DNA of 64,000 nucleotides from Vesta saturnalis (GCA_036346205.1 JARFJB010000534.1:3918501-3982500), one strand, 5' to 3'; numbered from the stretch's first letter, positions 1-16,479 are shown. The notes: generated by a model from the letters alone, not told the origin. Translations and numbers: made by a program.

Positions 1-3160
<3,160 letters not shown>

Positions 3161-4392
3161 ACGAGATTTATTATACACAGTATGTTTAGGCTTGGGGTTT
3201 ACCTTATTATTCTTAATTCTGGGGTAGCTTTAAGATGTGTGCATTAAGTTGTTTAACTGGAGTACAGCAGTGTTTTATAGCAGTTGTTTCCTTCGACTAT
3301 TCTCTTTCAGGTGTACTTTCTGTACTGAAGTTTTTCTTCACTTTGTGTTATGGTCCTTTACTTGATTTGAGGGCTATGCAAGACCAAAACAAGTGGTGTC
3401 CTTTTAATTTTAATTGTGTTTTTCTAAGCTAATCACACTCCCACGCATCCTAGAGTTACCGGCTCTCGTAAAATACACGTCACAACTCCTAGTTTGGACA
3501 TCGATACCTTTGTGACCGTGGAAGATTTCCAATATCATCAACTGAGGTTTCTCCGGCACACAATTTCACCTCAATGAAGTGCAAGGTGCAATATTGTGAA
3601 TAGTCAAAATGATGGGCCTGATCTGGTTATGTCGGGACAAGTGCTACCAGTTGTCTTATCTCTTTGTTGGGGATAAGAATATAGAATAATGTAGATAAGA
3701 GATCAACAGCTGTTGCAAAAATCTCGGATCATTTTTCAACACCATCTAGTTGTTTATGTGGGAACACTTTTTGAAACTTTATAAAACTAACAGTCATCGA
3801 CCCCTTGATGCTATACACAACTCTGGACTTACGCTCCTAAATATTCACTGAGACGCAAAACGAAAAACCGTTTAGAAAGCAATGTGATAGACTTATCATC
3901 TAACGCAACTAAGTCCTCTTAGAGCTATGCACATCAGAGATACTTCACAAAAACGTGCAGTTTACAGCTGAAAACGCCTCTTCGAAGACTCCTTCTTTTA
4001 TGGAAGTGGCTATCGATGCACATCTTTCCCCAACACCACTAGTCACAAAAACTCAAATCCAACTTTCATAAATATTTTCGACACGCGAACACCACTAGTC
4101 ATTGAGTTATCTTTTATGTGCCAGTACGAGGGGAAATTCAAGTAAATGTCTAAGAAAGTCCATTGTAATAAAAAATTGTGCGCAAGAAATTCAATGATCG
4201 GGAAACAAAAACAAACTAATAATTATGTATAGTAGAAGGTAAATGTATGTAATTTTGCAATAAAAAGATATTATTGCTACTCTTCCCACATTAAAATCAT
4301 CCTTTTTGTTAATTTCCAATTAATTAAAGCATGCAAAATTAATTTTCCATTAAATTAGTTAACTACAGGATAAAAGCAATTTAATGTAGTCG
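3161..4392. other. Intergenic, nothing recognised
   Basis: No coding stretch with recognisable motifs, no repeats that I can pair. It becomes AT-rich toward 4300 just upstream of the LRR gene. Confidence 0.6.
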
Positions 4393-4400
4393 TATAAATA
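4393..4400 (+). promoter_or_regulatory. Possible TATA box of the LRR gene
   Basis: TATAAATA lies 48-55 bp before the start codon at 4448. A TCACA at 4431 is a weak initiator candidate about 35 bp downstream. Position fits a short 5' UTR, but AT-rich flanks make chance matches likely. Confidence 0.4.
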
Positions 4401-4447
4401 AATAAGTCATTTACTAATTAGATGCATAACTCACAAATACAATTAAC

Positions 4448-6310
4448 ATGATATGCTTTACTGCAATAATTTGTATACATTTAGCCACACACGTATCGAG
4501 TACTGAAGACATTTGTGAAATTAATGCATGCGATGCATTTGAAGCGATGCAAAAGAAAGTTGACTCACAAATAAATGAATTAAACAACAGCGAATACTAT
4601 TTTCATTACGATTTGGTTAAATTAGAAAGAAGGGTGCGCTCACTAGAGCAGCCTGGTAAGTAATTTTTCTTACTAAAACATTTAAACACACTAACTTCAG
4701 TATGGCAAATTTCCAACTCCGACGACCGTTGGCATAACTGTATACAAGGTTCCTGTAAATGTAAACCAGAGACAAGAAGTGTATCGTGTTGGAACAACCA
4801 AATGACAGCATTACCAATAGGTCAAGTAATTCCTCTAGATTTGCACACTTTGTAAGTGCACAGCAAAATATCACTAATTAACAGTGTTTTTCAGGGACCT
4901 AGGTGTAAATTCTCTCACAACGTTACACAAAGATTCTTTTAATAATTTACTTCAACTAACTGAGCTAGACTTGTTTAACAACAAAATTAATCATCTACCA
5001 GAAAAAATCTTCCACAGTCTCTGGGAATTGCACTATCTGTAAGTTAGCTTAACATCAATTTATTCTCTAATCTAGAAGGTTACAGAACACTGCACAAGAA
5101 TTTTCTGGAAGAATTGTCCGAAAATATTTTTAGTGATTTACGAAACTTAAAATTGCTTGATCTATCTTATAATAATATTCAAGAATTCCCTTCCCGTTTG
5201 TTTTCAGGTAATCCAAATTTGGTTGTAGTGTATTTATCAGGAAACAAGGTTAGGAAGTTACCAGGTGAATTGTTTAGTAATTTACAGCATCTTGAAGATC
5301 TAGATTTAAGTTCGAATAGTATTGAAGTAATACCTCAAACAATTTTTAATGGCCTGTTCCAGGTGAAACGTTTGAAACTGGCTGAAAATAAAATTGAAAC
5401 TCTGTTTTTGGGTCTGTCCAAAGCGCTACTCAAGATTTATTCATAAAATTGTATTTACAGAAACTTTTAAAGATTTAGCAGCATTAGAGCATTTAAATCT
5501 GAGACGAAATAATCTTGTAATAATCTCTCCTTTGCTTTTTACAAATTTACCTAATTTAGCAATTCTAGAATTATCGGCCAACAAAATTGTGAAGGTATGC
5601 CAAGTTTCTTTATCAGTCATTAATAACAATTAATTTGATTTAAGATAAATGAAAGCAGTTTCCAGCTGAAGAATTTAAAAGAGTTACACTTACAGCAAAA
5701 CTATTTGTACGAGCTACCAGAAAACCTATTTGTTAAAGCGCAGAGTTTGGAAAAACTTATACTGTTTTCTAACACATTAACTGAGCTTAAAGAAAATACT
5801 TTTCGTGGGTTAACTAATCTAACGTCATTAGTTCTAAATAATAACCTCCTCAAACGACTAGATCCCAAATTATTCTATCACGTTCCAAATTTGGAAAAAC
5901 TGTAAGTATACTGACTAAACTAAAATTATTAGCTTCACTTTTTAAGACGTTTGGACAGCAATAATCTTTTGTTTCTACCAAGTAAATCGTTAGATTATCT
6001 TCAAAAGTTAACGGCGATTAAGCTGACAAAAAATCCTTGGCATTGTGATTGTAACACACTCTACTTATCAGTGTAAGTTTTTCAGTATTACTGATGTATT
6101 TTGTGATTAATTAGTGATGGTAGATGGTTAAATGAAAACCTAAATAAATTATGGGATTCGCAACCAACCTGTAGAGGACCAGGTGAGTTGGGGGGTGGTG
6201 AAGTAAGGCATATGAATTTTGATAGTCTCTGCCATGGGCAATGGGCTAGCATGATAAATTTATCAGCAAGGGTTCCTGTACGTCAATCAACTCGTATACC
6301 TCAACCATAA
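4448..6310 (+). CDS. Secreted leucine-rich repeat protein, 8 exons
   Basis: Exon model: 4448-4655, 4701-4851, 4895-5038, 5086-5411, 5461-5594, 5645-5901, 5947-6072, 6115-6310. All introns are GT-AG, 42-50 bp, and the 1542-nt sum gives one open frame of 513 aa. Residues 1-18 look like a signal peptide (MICFTAIICIHLATHVSS). A short heptad-like helix follows, then a Cys-rich N-terminal cap (CIQGSCKCKPETRSVSC). About 13 LRRs of the LxxLxLxxNxL type follow (for example LDLSYNNIQEF), then an LRRCT cap beginning NPWHCDC. No membrane span is evident, so I infer an extracellular ligand-binding or matrix role like insect Slit/ALS-type LRR proteins. The splice choice at 5085 is set by LRR continuity (LTLHKNFLEEL). 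The exact orthologue is unknown. Confidence 0.88.
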
Positions 6311-7252
6311 CCTTTATTTTTAAAATACTCCAAAAGAATTCAATACGAGAGTATTTCTATTAGGGTGAAGTACCCTATTTTTATAATATATGTAGTTATG
6401 TTGTAAATAAAATGCTTCACACATGTTTTAAGTACTACCTTAATAAAAGTTCTGCATCAAATACGGATCAAGACCATTTTCATATATAAATATATCGGTA
6501 GAATGGGACCTAATCCATTTAGGTTAATGTCAATCGCTGTAAGTGAGAGTGAAAAAGGAAATGAATTTTGTATGAAACTGTAAGTGAAAGTGAAAGAGAA
6601 AGTCAATTTTGTATGAATCGAAGAACAAATGCAAAACAAGTTGGTGCGTGTGGTGATGGAGCATAAACAAAATTGATAGTATAGTTAGTTTTCAAAAATT
6701 CTAATACCGACCAAATTTCACCCAAATTATCCCAATTGTAGAGGACCAGGTGAGTTGCGTGGGATGAAGTAAGGAATATGAATTTTGATAGTCTTTGCCA
6801 TGGACAATGGGCTAGCATGATAAATTTGTCAGCAAGAGTTCCTGTACATCAATCAACTCGTACACCTCAACCATAACGTTTATTTTTAAATTACTCTAAA
6901 AGAGTTCAATATGAGAGTATGTTTATTAGGGTGAAGTAACCTATTTTTACAATATTGCAGTTAAGTTGTAAATAAAATGCTTAACACATGTTTTAACTAC
7001 AACCTTAAAAAAAGTTCTGCACCAAGTACATGTCAAGACCATTTTCATATATGAATATATCGGTAGAATGGGACCTGCCTATGTAGGTTAAAATGTCGAT
7101 ATCAGTAAGTGAGAGTGAAAGAGGAACTTAATTTTGTATGAAACTAAGAATAAATGCAAAACAAGTTGGTGTGTATGGTATTGAGCACACTCAAAATTGA
7201 TAATCTAGTTAGATCCAATAACGACTAAATTTCAACAAAATTAGCCCAATTG
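6173..7252 (+). repeat. Tandem duplication of the LRR gene's last exon and 3' flank
   Basis: The segment from within exon 8 (6173, TAGAGGACCAGG) to about 6736 is repeated directly at 6737-7252. Copy 2 keeps the order of landmarks (GGTGAGTTG, CAATGGGCTAGC, the CAACCATAA stop region, then the 3' UTR), with many substitutions and indels. In copy 2 the coding frame is broken early (GGGATGAAGTAAG gives a stop), so it is a partial pseudo-exon. Confidence 0.9.
6406..6447 (+). terminator. Polyadenylation signals of the LRR gene
   Basis: AATAAA occurs at 6406-6411 and again at 6442-6447, about 100-140 bp after the stop codon. Either could be used for 3' end formation. Confidence 0.55.
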
Positions 7253-9390
7253 TTCGGCAATAAATTAAAAATAATAATAAATAAGCGTTAATTTTCTCTT
7301 ACGAGACGTTTCAATCCCCTTAAAGATTAGTAGTATAATTTCTTGTTTGAAAATAAAAATCCCAATCAAATTTCAACGTTAAGAAACGCGCTTGAAAAGA
7401 ATAAAGTCACTTTTGTTTTCTTAAACCTGTTGAATAGCAAAACTAACACATTTGAAATGAGCGCACTACGCAAGGTCTGTATTCGATTTATAAAAAAAAA
7501 CAAAATAATGCATTACTTTTCATTACTTTGATGACTGTGTTCCGAATGAAATGCCGCCATGCTTTGTAATGATTTTTAAATCCTTCCCAATTAATTTTCC
7601 TATCGTAGAAAGTAATTTCCCATCAAAACTTGTTTCCTAGTTACTTCCGTAACTTTATTCCTGTTTTGTTTATAAATCCTATCAGTTGCGCATGCCTTTC
7701 CCGCTCCCGCCCAATTTCCCCTATGAATATCCTTGCTCCTCAAAATTATCTATTCACCAGTCGTCTTCATATTCTGACCTACCAGTACGAATATCCTGAC
7801 TATACCTGTGCGCTAATCAAACGACCTGCCTGCTCTTATTTTATTTCCTATTGTCTGTTATTTAATTAGTCTTGCCAGTCTCCCATTCAGTATTTAACCC
7901 TGGTCCCAAATTACTTATCCCTTCTCTGAACAATCGTTCTTAATATACTTTTCCAGTGTACGTACCCGGGGAGTACATAAGGATCATTTACTATTGTTTC
8001 TTTTATCAACGTAGGCTTCGACCCCGAAGGGAAAGAAATCATACGCCGTGAAACCGGTTCCGCCTTCAGAGAGTGGTACCTTTACCCAGCGTTGGAAATC
8101 TCCTGGACTGTAGATCTTCCTGTTAGTTTTCTTATTCATCTCTTCCCCTCTCCCCACTCTCAGTAAAATTATAAACAAAATAAGAATACCACCACCACCA
8201 GAAATAATCACGTTTATATAGCCACCTGCATACTTCACATATTACCTAGATAACTCCCACTCATCTTCAACATGAAAAATCTGGAGCACTGGAACTGTGG
8301 CAGGACCCATTCGACCACTGATGATGATAGCTTATCTATTGAAACGTGTTTTTTAATTTTGTATGGTACGTGGGTGTATTTTGTTTGTTTCATCTTGAAC
8401 GTTTTGCACATCACCTATCATATCACCATTTTTTGGCCACTCTGTATAATTAAGACACCAAATTCTTTCATTACACCAGATCCCGATTCACAATACGCCC
8501 CCAACGGTAATTCATTAAATTAAAATAAGTAAGTAAAACAATCCAGTAAATCTCATTACATGAATTATTACCACCATGACAAAACCGGTCCCGTTAGTAG
8601 TTCTTACACGTGGTTATTAACCTACATGTTTCAGTAATTTCGCCAGACGATGAAGGCCGTCCCACAGACAGGAAGTTCGAAAAAAGGAGCTGACCTCAGG
8701 AAGCACGGAAAGAATACGTGGAGTTGAAATGGAAAAGATATTGAATTGAATGTAATACATTTGTAAGTTTCATTATTTATACAGATTCTATTCATTCAGT
8801 TAGGCAACACACACCACTAGCAGGAAAACCTAGTTGCGAACCTACGCCCACAGAACTGATTCATCTTTTAATTAACAAAATAATTTTTTGTACAGCTGCG
8901 AAGAGGGGCAGTTATGTTCTACACTTTTACAATCTTCGGCGGCATTTTTATGTAGAACGTTTGTTACTGATTTACTCCAAAACCCTCCACTATCGGATTA
9001 TCATTCGTCCACGATTTTTGGAATGTTTTGACAAATTTACTATATAGCGGAGCTTCCCCAACAAAAAATTGTTATTGACACTAGTTAAGAAATAGTGCGG
9101 ATTTTGCTGTGGTGTATCAATTATGAAAGAGAACAAGCACTTGTTCTAATCATCTAATTAGTAATCCCAAATATCAGGGTGGGGACTCAAAATTGTGTGT
9201 ACCATGTGTAACTTGTATAATTATTTGCAGGTTTTTGTTTTTGTTTTTTTTTTGTATTCTTTGCTTTTGGTATCGATGTCCGATTCTGAGTTCGATTCGT
9301 AATTTAATTTTCAACTTTGGTTTAGGTTATACTTACATTTGGGTGATACCGATTGCACTATCAATGGATATTAGTATTAGACAGCCACGT
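7253..9390. other. Intergenic, no recognised gene
   Basis: Several short open frames are present. One on the minus strand (7984-8238, 84 aa) has a Gly-rich hydrophobic stretch that could be a membrane segment, but it resembles nothing I know and has no supporting neighbours. No inverted or tandem repeats were evident. Confidence 0.5.
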
Positions 9391-9399
9391 CGATTGAGC

Positions 9400-12100
9400 A
9401 CATCAATCTACTACTTGCTCTTGTTCTTCTTTCGCTTTCTTTAGGCGTAGCTTGTTTTACGTCGACTTTTACGGAGGTGTTTTCACTGGCGAGGAGTGAC
9501 AACATTTGGACCCATCTTTTTGGCGGTCTTCCTACTTCCCTCTTCCTTGTGGCTTGTATATCTCTTGGTATTTTTGTTAGTCTGCGGTCCTGCATTCGCT
9601 TTAAAAACTGATTACACTGCTTCCTTCTGTCTTTAATAAACCTGTTGATATTTAGTACATCGCAGTGTCTGCTTTGTTTTAAATGTTTCAGCCCTAGTTT
9701 CTGATTCTTATTATTGACCAAATTACACTCTTATATATTTTAACATTGTTATCCACCCTCATATATTTAATTTTTCCAAAATACATCTCTCAAAATCCGT
9801 ATATTCTAGCGACTTTAAAGGTTTTTCGTTGTACTTCCTTAACCAGATTTTTCTTTATGTTAGATGTCTGCTCCCAAATAAGTAAAATAGATCACCTATT
9901 CTACGACACTTCTTTCTATTCCTATTTCTACCTTACATCTTATATGGGCTTTGGAAATCATAATACATTTGGTTTTATTTTAGATACTTCCATCTTCCAC
10001 CTGCTTGTGGTTGTAACCATTTTATGAAATAGTCTTTGAAGGTTATATTCTGTGTCAGCTATTATGGTTATACCATCAGCGTAATATATAATATTTAAGT
10101 TAGGTGTACCCATTCTATATCATTATGCTGGCCTTATTTCAACAATATTTTTATCCATAGCAATATTGAATAACATAGGACTTAGATAACCTTCATGCCT
10201 GATGCCTTTTCTGGTCTTAATTTCTTCGGTGTATTCACTTTATCATTTTAGTTCTAATATTATTACACATATTTCAAATTGTATTTACGATTGCTTTTGG
10301 GCCTTCTTTTCCTTCTCCTAACTGCATCACGTCAAATGCTTTGCATAAATCAACATAGCATATGTAAACTGCTTTTGAATATTCGATAGACTTTTCCCAT
10401 ATCTGTCGGAATCTACGTATTGCATCTGTTGTTGGTCTGTTTGTTTTAAAACCAAACTGTCCTTCGTTAAGGTTTATGTGATTAATTTCAGTAAAATTAC
10501 CCTTGTTATGAGTTTAAGTACTGTACATAACAACGTGATTCCTCTGTCATTTTCTGGAAGTCCTTTCTCACCTTTCTTAGATAGGGAAACAGTAATACTT
10601 AATTTCCACTTTGCTGATAAAATTGATGATGTAAAACCTTTTGTATTAATAGTTTTAATTCTGTTACTAGACCTTCTCCTTCATACATTTGCGATACTGC
10701 CTGTTGCAGGGGCTTTCCGGGTTTTTATTGATTTCAGTGCTTGCTTTTGTTATTTCCACGTGTAATTCACGCTAAGTTCTAATGGTATTTCTTCAGATGC
10801 ATATAGTCTGAAGAAGTAGCGCTGCCATTCTTCTATGGTAATTTTATTGTTGCAATATAGCTCATTCACTCTCCCAGTATTCTTCCTTTATTTGCTTTAT
10901 TTTCATGTTGTTTCTATTTTTTGTTTATATACATCTAGATCAACTTGTTTTTGACATATTTCATAAAGTAAATATGCTTTCCCCTTTTCTTCACCATGGT
11001 GTTTCTACGTGTTCCAAGCTTGTTCTATATTGTCTTAATCTATTATTTTGTTATCTGTTATTACTCTACTTAACGTTTTTCCATGTAACATTTTTGTGCT
11101 TCCTTCTCTCGGATCTTCAATAGTTTGCTTTGTCTTTCTTGTTTCTTGTTTCGTTTTTTGAGTTTAATACTAACCTTAATTTGCAACTGACCAGTTTTGA
11201 TCACTTCCGATGTTAACAAAGTTTAAAGTTCTGACATCTAGAATCTGACAAAGATGTATTGAGCTACTGTAACTATATAATCTATTATTGGGCTATTTCT
11301 CCACGTGTACTTAAGTATCCATAGGTATTTGTAGTAAGCATTATTTATTCTCAAGCTATTTTGTAAGCAAAATTCATTAATAGTTTACCATTATGGTTGA
11401 GAACGCCCTCGTTGAAGCTCTGCTTAATTCCGGGTATTATTTTTTGCACTTACGTGCGTTTAGATCTCCCATTACGACCGGGGGTATGTTATCTACTTGT
11501 TTCTGGAGAGTGTCGTAGAATCCTTCTCTTTCTTTCTAAGGCTTACTTATGTCTGGTGCGTACACCCCTATAACAAGTAGCTATAGAAGTAATTTCATTT
11601 GTATAGGTCATAACTTCAATTTTGTGTGTATGTTTATGTTGAATTACTACCCCTCCTCAGTTCTTAGACTCTTGTATTTTCCACTATATGCCATTATGTA
11701 GTCTCCATACTCTCTAGTATCATTACCTTTCTTTTCCGTCTCAGAAATAGAGCACATATTTATATTACGTTTTTTTAACTCATTAATTATTTCTTAATCC
11801 CTTATATTCCATGAGTATATGTTTCAAGTTGCACTATTTATCTCTTTAACCATTATTCTTTGCCAAGCTGTTTACGAATAGGGAAGGCATATTCTGTATT
11901 TTCTTCGAGCATTAGGATGTTTTACGGTACGCTCGTCGCTAGTCGTTCCCACCAACCCTTCTGTTTCACCCGGGCTTGGGACTGGCAGACTCCGGTGAAC
12001 TATTAAATCCACCCATCGGGAGTCCAAGGCGGAGTATTATCTAATTACACACCTGTGGCATCTATCACATATTACTACCTGGGTCTAACGCATATGGTGT
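9400..12100 (-). mobile_element. Degenerate non-LTR retrotransposon (RTE/CR1-like LINE)
   Basis: Read on the minus strand, motifs appear in LINE order across many stops and frameshifts. AP endonuclease: MCSISETEKKGNDT near 11750 and PPVVMGDLNARKC near 11470. Reverse transcriptase: GLPENDRGITLLC near 10550, YVDLCKAFDV near 10340, and ADTEYNLQRLFHKM near 10040. The C-terminal region 9721-9400 holds FLKRMQDRRLTKI and VGRPPKRW, the usual tail of such proteins. A GC-rich block at 11920-12010 (CCCGGGCTTGGGACTGGC on the plus strand) looks like the 5' UTR. It is long dead: essentially every domain has stops. Confidence 0.85.
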
Positions 12101-12869
12101 AAGGCGGCTAACAGCGAATATCCTTAACAAGTCTGATTGCTACCGTATGAACAACAACTTACAATTTGGTGATATCCATTCTACAGATGAAGCCCAATAT
12201 AGGTTAGATTAGCATATAAACCTTTCATAATTACTATCCATACAACTATTAAAGGGGTACGCTATCAATTCGACTACGCTTACATAGAAAATCAGCGCGT
12301 CGACAGACCCCCGCTCGGCGAATCGGCCATGCCGAAAGGTAATTTAAGAGCGCGCTAGTGTCTGAGGCATTCGGTTGGGTCGGTTACGCTTCGCGTACAG
12401 CTTAATTGCAGACATGTGTTCTCATTTATTACCACGCGAGTTAAATTCAGATTTTTCTAATGATGAGATGGTAATAATTCAGATTCTGAAATGGAACGAA
12501 ACAATCATAGATAACGGGTGTACTACATAAACCTCAAAAGATAACATAATGGGGTATTTCGTGATTCGTTTTAGGATTTACTGGCAGACACTAAAACATT
12601 TTTAAAATATTTGTGGATGTCATCTAAAAAATAAGACAAAAACTACCGTTACTCCATTTCACCTAAGGAACGTGTACAAGTTACACTGAAGTGAGTCGGA
12701 ACAATCATATTACTAAATTTAAAATAATTTAGTCAATTCGAAGCCTTCTACCTCACCCTTCTTCTGTAAACATTTACACTCTGAAGCTGCCGACTCCTGC
12801 GTACCCGAAGTGGTCTGAGGAATTCGTAATAATCGTTATTCTACCCAAGTCAGTCAACGTAACGTGTAG

Positions 12870-12871
<2 letters not shown>
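12101..12871. other. Intergenic, nothing recognised
   Basis: Includes a locally GC-richer patch (about 12250-12400) without a coding frame or pairable repeats. Confidence 0.5.

Positions 12872-12925
<54 letters not shown>
12872..12925. repeat. (TA)n microsatellite
   Basis: Uninterrupted TA dinucleotides. Confidence 0.97.
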
Positions 12926-12929
<4 letters not shown>

Positions 12930-13233
12930 GATAGAGAGATACATAGATGGATAATTGTAGTTTTTAGGTTACATGTGAGTAGGCCCTTGCAGTTTAAGTT
13001 TGTTGGTTACCGAGCAGTTGGTCAAATAATTCTGGATCGGTTTAAGATTCTAGCCCTGAACCCGATTGTCGTGAACCAACTATTTGTTTAAACCTTCTAT
13101 GTAAATATTATGGGACACATAGGAATATTAAGTTAGTAATAAAGGCTGAATGAATCTGAAAATACCTGCTCCCGCTTCAAGAAACAGGATAACAAATAGA
13201 TACAAACAGCTACCTACCGCTCACCATGGGTAG

Positions 13234-14135
13234 CGGTCCCGGAAAGTTTACCGAAAACAGTTGACCGAAAACAGTTTACCGAAAACAGTTTACCGAAAGA
13301 CAATTAACCGAAAGGTCAATTTACCGAAAGGACAACCGAAAATTATGGTTTACGGTCATTTCCCGCCGAAAAAATTCCGACGCTGCTTTAAATAAAATAA
13401 CATAATATGCAAAGAAGGAGCTTTAATAATACTTTTCATTGCGTTGTTATAATACGTGCGTAAAAAACCCTTATTGTTATTAATTTAAATTGGAAACGAT
13501 TCCCTTTAAAAACATCAGCTTATCAGCGTCGTACAGTTTTTCATTCTAATATTTAGATCACAGTTTACTTTTTTGTGGTGGTTGAATGCTCTCTTACAAA
13601 TTTTATATTACGTACCTCTAATATCTTAATGATTACGGATATTCTGCAAATAGAGTTAATATTTAAAAATATCAATGTTTATTCTTGCAAGGGAAACATA
13701 ATTATTGTGTGTGAGTAATAAATGAAGGTAGCTTACTAATAGTACGCTGATACAATCGCTACATTAATGACATCACAACTAACAATAGTTTTAATAACAA
13801 TATTTATTGTTGTATAAAACACAAGTAAATACAAAAATGACAAAGGAATTAATTTCCGACTTTTTAAACACGCCAGTAATTTGAGCTGCAAGTCCTAAGC
13901 CTTGGTAAAGTGTGAAGAAAAAGTTCGTTTATATAATAGTATGTCATTAGATACATAACCTGCACGTACCTCATAGCATTATGATACATTTTCGGTTAAT
14001 ATTCCTTTCGGTAAATTGTGTTTAGGTAAAAATGTTTTTCGGTCAATCGTAATTCGACCAATTGTTGTTTCAGTAAATTCACCTTTCGGTTAATTGTCTT
14101 TCGGTAAACTGTTTTCGGTAAACTTTCCTAGATCC
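13234..14135. mobile_element. Non-autonomous DNA transposon with ACCGAAA subrepeat arms
   Basis: A 902-bp unit flanked by a direct repeat CATGGGTAG (13225-13233 and 14136-14144), a plausible 8-9-bp target duplication. Its ends are inverted: GGAAAGTTTACCGAAAACAG on the left and the inverse on the right. Each arm contains several short head-to-tail copies of TTTACCGAAA or CTTTCGGTAAA. The interior (about 13400-13980) is AT-rich with no coding frame. Target length points to a hAT-like superfamily, but no transposase is present to prove it. Confidence 0.75.
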
Positions 14136-14144
14136 CATGGGTAG

Positions 14145-15760
14145 ATCTAACGATAAATCAAGCAAACGGAGGCAAAGAAGTATATTGAGTATCAAAATGA
14201 TACAATCTGAATCTATTATCTTATAGACTAAACACTTGTCCACAATAAAGGTATAAATACAAAAAACGGAAAATTATTTCAATTACTATAAATAATTTAT
14301 ACCGTAAACGAATAGTTTTAAATAATTCAATTGTGTGAAAAACGAGGTATCTATAAACATATGGGTCTATAACAATTATTAAGCTAAGTGCTAATCGCAA
14401 TTATAATTATGTACTAAGAAAAATAAAATGACAACATTTACAAGGCGGCTAGCAGTTGTTTAGCAATATATGTTAATTCTTACACAATTATAAAGCATTA
14501 GTGCTTAAAGAGCTTTCTGGCAAGTAACTGCTTTTTGAAATATTACACTTCGATTTTAATAAAAAGAAAAAAAATCAATTCCAGTTTAATGCTGTTTCAG
14601 GTTTACAATCCGAATGTAATTATAATTATCTAAAAATTCAATAAGAACAAGAATTATACAAGTTTAATATTGTGCCTTATAACCTTCAAAACTAAATATA
14701 CACGATATATGTAAAGTGACAGTGTAAACAATTCTTAACTGTCAAAATTAAATTTAACAAATGGCTAAACAATAAAATGAGAACAAATAATTCAGAAGTT
14801 TGGCTAATAATGTAGGTTGATTATAATTTAATAGAGGGTTATATTAACTCCGATCTATTATTAAACCTAACTATATGAATGATGAAACTTATGCTTGAGT
14901 CTATACAACAATTAACAGTAATTTATCAATCAACCTAAATAATAAGAAAAGAAAAAGTGAGCTGACAAATTAAAGTTAAGACATTGATTTCAAATTTGCT
15001 TCCGCGCTTGATATACATACTTAAATTCAATAATCTGGCCTTGTGGTTATATTGGAATAATATACCACCGTCAAAAGGTGACCATATATCGATTACTACC
15101 ATTAAGAGTTTTGGATGTTTGTAATTCCTCATTTGAAGCAAAAATGAAAATCCCAGAAACGAAAGTTCCAAAAAAAAAAGAAATGAAACTCAGATGTAAA
15201 TTCCAGAAATTAAGGTCTAAGGTAATGTTATTAATGTTAAGTTTTTAGATTTGTCGAACTGCAGACAAATCAAGGAAGATAAACGAATATAAATTCATAA
15301 TTATCAATTTCTTCTAAATCCTCTACATAGAGATTGAAAGTAAATTCCAAAATTAAGAATTAAGGAATAATTAAAGAAACGTTTATTTTCTTTTCGTAAC
15401 TAAGTAACAAAAAAATGGAATCTTATTTTTCAAACTAATTCCAGGTGTCATGATTTTCCATTTGTATTACTAATTAACGTTTCTAGATTAAATTAAATGA
15501 CAACTTTTGATTTCATTATAAAATGAATTTCGCCATAAAACTGAATTAACAAGAAAACATACCGTTAAAAATTTGGAGTTTGGTTGCACGCACTATAACT
15601 CATTCATAAGTTTCAACATATGCTGCTCTTTACGAACCTTGGTTTACGTGTTGTAAATATCGTTTAGAATTAGAAATTAAAAATTATTAATGTTATTAAA
15701 CACATGAAAAAAAATTTATTATAAGTTTTGTTATGGACGAATAAGTTCAAAGGTAAATAT
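14145..15760. other. AT-rich intergenic, nothing recognised
   Basis: No coding motifs; the only open frames are short and compositionally random. Confidence 0.5.
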
Positions 15761-15799
15761 GTAATTAAAAATTATTATTAATAATAATTTTTAATTACA
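15761..15799. repeat. Perfect AT-rich palindrome
   Basis: GTAATTAAAAATTATTATTA reads into its own reverse complement, giving arms of about 19 bp with essentially no loop. It directly precedes a tRNA-like segment. Confidence 0.85.
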
Positions 15800-15811
15800 T
15801 AAATAAAAAGT

Positions 15812-15885
15812 TTACCTCGAGTAGGATTTGAACCTACCACCTGTACTTTGCTAGAAATGTTACGATTAGACATTCAAGTATTGTA
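15812..15885 (-). tRNA. tRNA-like relic (probable tRNA-derived pseudogene)
   Basis: On the minus strand a perfect T-arm, GTAGGTTCAAATCCTAC, carries a canonical Pol III B box and is followed by TCGAGGTA. The 5' half does not fold into a convincing D-arm or acceptor strand, so this is not a working tRNA gene. A SINE head is the alternative. Confidence 0.35.
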
Positions 15886-15899
15886 TTTGCTAAGGAAAT

Positions 15900-16479
15900 A
15901 ATTACGATAGCACCACCAGAAGGAAAGTGAATTAAACTAGGGTGTACACAATTATTTCCTGTCATCACGTTTGAGCCCGTAGAAATTACGACAATAAAAG
16001 TGAGTACTAAAATTCTCTCACTTAGCGTAATTGCCCGTTATGTAATGTACTTCTTTTCCGAAGTCCTGAATCCGAACCTTTCCTATATGGCACTACGCGA
16101 TAAAGTCTAGATTAAAAAAATACTCCTGTGTTAAGCATTCTTTAATACCAGACTACATAAAACGTTTAGTCTATCTAGCCCGCCTGTATAAAAACGTATA
16201 TATTCCAGTAAGCTAATAGTACCCTTATTCACCCGTCCCGAGATAAGAAATTCACCCGGTAACCGTTACGAACAACTACTATTCTATGTAAAAATACAGC
16301 GTTCCCGTATAGAGCCTCCAGGTTGCAATCAATCATCCCAACCTTCGATTTCGAGCTGTAGCCACGTTAAAGTTAGTAAAAGTAAATGTAACCCATTAGG
16401 GGTTGTAATGTTCTCTTACAAGGAACTATCTCATACGGATAGTTTATTCTCTTAGGATTCTCCGTTAATAAACACAAGG
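15900..16479. other. Probable decayed 3' flank of the copia element
   Basis: Just downstream (minus strand) of the copia RNase H remnant. No convincing motifs or LTR pair found. Confidence 0.35.

Noticed and set aside
5076..5104. Apparent frameshift at the start of LRR exon 4
   Set aside because: Using the acceptor AG at 5084-5085 instead of 5075 restores phase and a perfect LRR, so no frameshift is needed.
5400..5460. Stop codon at 5444 read as the end of the LRR protein
   Set aside because: A GT-AG intron 5412-5460 in phase 1 joins LRR to LRR; the stop lies within it.
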